From Phoronis australis (taxonomy: Eukaryota > Phoronida > Phoronidae): a DNA stretch of 64,000 nucleotides. The stretch covers positions 62,001 through 126,000 of the forward strand of contig NMRA01000073.1 of NCBI GenBank assembly GCA_002633005.1, in the 5' to 3' direction. Shown piece after piece: positions 62,710 to 64,000 of this stretch. The notes under the pieces are model-generated. The model was given only the letters and a program-made list of their open reading frames with translations, had not been told where the DNA came from and did not search any database. Within the stretch, counting starts at the first letter, position 1. The number at the start of each line of letters is the position of its first letter. Made by a program: the position numbers and the translations under genes.

Positions 62710-62790
62710 TGCTACTGGGTTTGGCCAAGGTTCCACTGGACTTGCAGACAATCTTGTGAAGGTCACGTGATTGCAGTCTTCACACAAGCT
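62627..62790 (-). CDS. DCUN1D4: First DCUN1D4-like exon, with a possible 27-codon N-terminal extension
   Basis: The frame stays open upstream of the ATG at 62709, back to a plausible acceptor TATTTGGCAG (exon base 62790): SLCEDCNHVTFTRLSASPVE then [15 protein letters not shown]. Human DCUN1D4 also has residues before its internal MPPRKK, with a short isoform starting there. So the segment may be coding in a longer isoform or simply 5' UTR. The short form from 62709 is the safe call. Confidence 0.5.
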
Positions 62791-63979
62791 CTGCCAAATA
62801 GTCAAAGTGATAAAACTCATTTAAAAGTCTTTCAACTCATTTAAAGGTGTTTGATTTAAAACTGCTAAAATTCATTCATAATCAATAAAATTTGTTTAAA
62901 AGCGATAAAACTAATTTGAAATTGGTGAAATTCATTTAAGTTCTAATCTACTAGCCTTTGGGTATTATCAATTAAAAAACACTACAACAATTGTAATCCA
63001 ACCACATACTCAATTGGTCTCAATTTCTGTACTTTAGTTTGGATAAATCATTTCTGGGAATGGAAAAAAAAACAAAAATAAATGCTATTGAAGACTGGAC
63101 TAGAAAATGCAAGAACTTGTGAGCTGTCATTTTGTGTAATGATAAAATATGTCTGTTGGCGAATGAGCTAGGTTCTGTGATTAAACTCCAGATGGTTTGA
63201 AATACTGAGTTTTCTGAACATTAGTGAGGTGCCCGTTCCAAAATAATAGCTAAATCAGTACCTTAGATGCACCAAAGCTAAATTTCACTGAACTTGTACA
63301 AAAACTTCAAGCTCTATCCTGCACTGTCTAGTTGGAATTAAGCATCTTAAGCTCATAAAATCGATCTTAAAATTTTCAATATCACGAAAAGACTTATTTG
63401 CCCCTTCCAGGCCAAGAAACACACCAGAAATCGTCAATTTTACTGCAATTAGCCAAATCTAAAATTAGTGTGCAGTGAATCCCATTGAAAAATAGGCCAG
63501 TCACGTGACCATTTCCTGGGAGTGCATGACAGATCAGGGTAGAGCTCAGTAATACTAGGACCTCGTTAAAAAGCAAGACTTTGTGAGACTACATGAGATA
63601 TTGCCATGTATCTTAAAAGAGAACACATGATCTTGGCTAGATTTTAGCGAGGTCCTTGCGTTACTGAACTCTACCCAAACCTAGGTTTAGGCTCTCCAGT
63701 GCATAACTTGAAATATGGGCAAAATGTAGCTTTAAGCACATCAATTCCACAATCCAGAAATTTAGTGGCAGAGTATAGTTTACAGGTATTTTGGCAAACG
63801 ATAAAAAAAAATAAGGTTAGCAGTAGCAGATTACCCATCAACCCTCAGGAGGTGACCACCAACCACAATCTTTGATATCAATGGCCAACAACTGTTCCAC
63901 ATGTCAGACAACTGTGTGTAAGCTTTTCAGGGACTATCTTGTGCATGAGTTGATGTGTATTGCAAAGCTCATACTCACT

Positions 63980-64000
63980 CCCATTAACCTGCCTCACCAC
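63980..64000 (-). other. Possible upstream exon end at the window edge
   Basis: On the - strand GTTAATGGGA|GTGAGTATG is a strong donor (7 of 9 consensus-like). Only 21 exon bases are visible. Ending in frame phase 1 it would be open (VVRQVNG), but that does not fit the phase-0 exon at 62790, so it is either a 5' UTR exon or belongs with an unseen exon or another gene. Confidence 0.25.

Noticed and set aside
62617-62820. Start at the ATG at 62820 for the DCUN1D4-like protein
   Set aside because: The codons between 62820 and 62790 run through a likely splice acceptor; the ATG at 62709 matches the MPPRKK-type start of the family.

Overview
This is animal nuclear DNA. It has spliced genes with GT-AG introns, AT-rich introns and intergenic stretches, many small inverted-repeat elements and minisatellites, and AATAAA signals. 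The proteins are clear bilaterian orthologues. Intron sizes, the repeat load and an apparently high allelic difference suggest a marine invertebrate; I cannot name the species or phylum from the sequence alone. No bacterial, viral or plasmid genes are visible.

Layout. (1) 148-9997, + strand: the 3' half of PCM1, the centriolar satellite scaffold, in 14 exons of about 1,000 codons; its 5' half lies left of the window. (2) 9998-15783: PCM1 3' flank with a 69-bp tandem array that carries regularly spaced AATAAA signals, then quiet DNA. (3) 15784-17088, - strand: a single-coding-exon BTB-BACK protein of the BTBD17 type, convergent with PCM1. (4) 17.1-32.5 kb: about 15 kb without recognisable coding sequence but with several MITE or fold-back elements. 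(5) 32577-44261, + strand: FRG1, complete in 7 exons and 265 codons. Two of its exons are present twice, in long near-identical copies that meet at single-N bases. (6) 44.6-48.5 kb: intergenic, with a TIR element. (7) 48513-62709, - strand: a DCN1-like protein of the DCUN1D4/5 type (cullin neddylation), 8 exons and 239 codons, with a degenerate higher-order repeat array in its first intron. (8) 62.7-64 kb: the 5' flank of that gene, possibly with a further upstream exon at the window edge.

The four genes are housekeeping or cell-biological and do not form a pathway: centrosome satellites (PCM1), a BTB adaptor-like protein, RNA-processing-associated FRG1, and a neddylation co-E3. PCM1/BTBD17-like and FRG1/DCUN1D4-like are convergent pairs; BTBD17-like/FRG1 are divergent.

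Main points to recheck: the duplicated FRG1 exons (probably unmerged overlapping contigs or haplotypes, since both exon lengths are not multiples of three), a real-looking tandem exon duplication in PCM1, a 138-bp dimeric array with spaced poly(A) signals, and a roughly 415-440 bp higher-order repeat built of about 138-bp units. I found no convincing evidence of a wholly new biological system.
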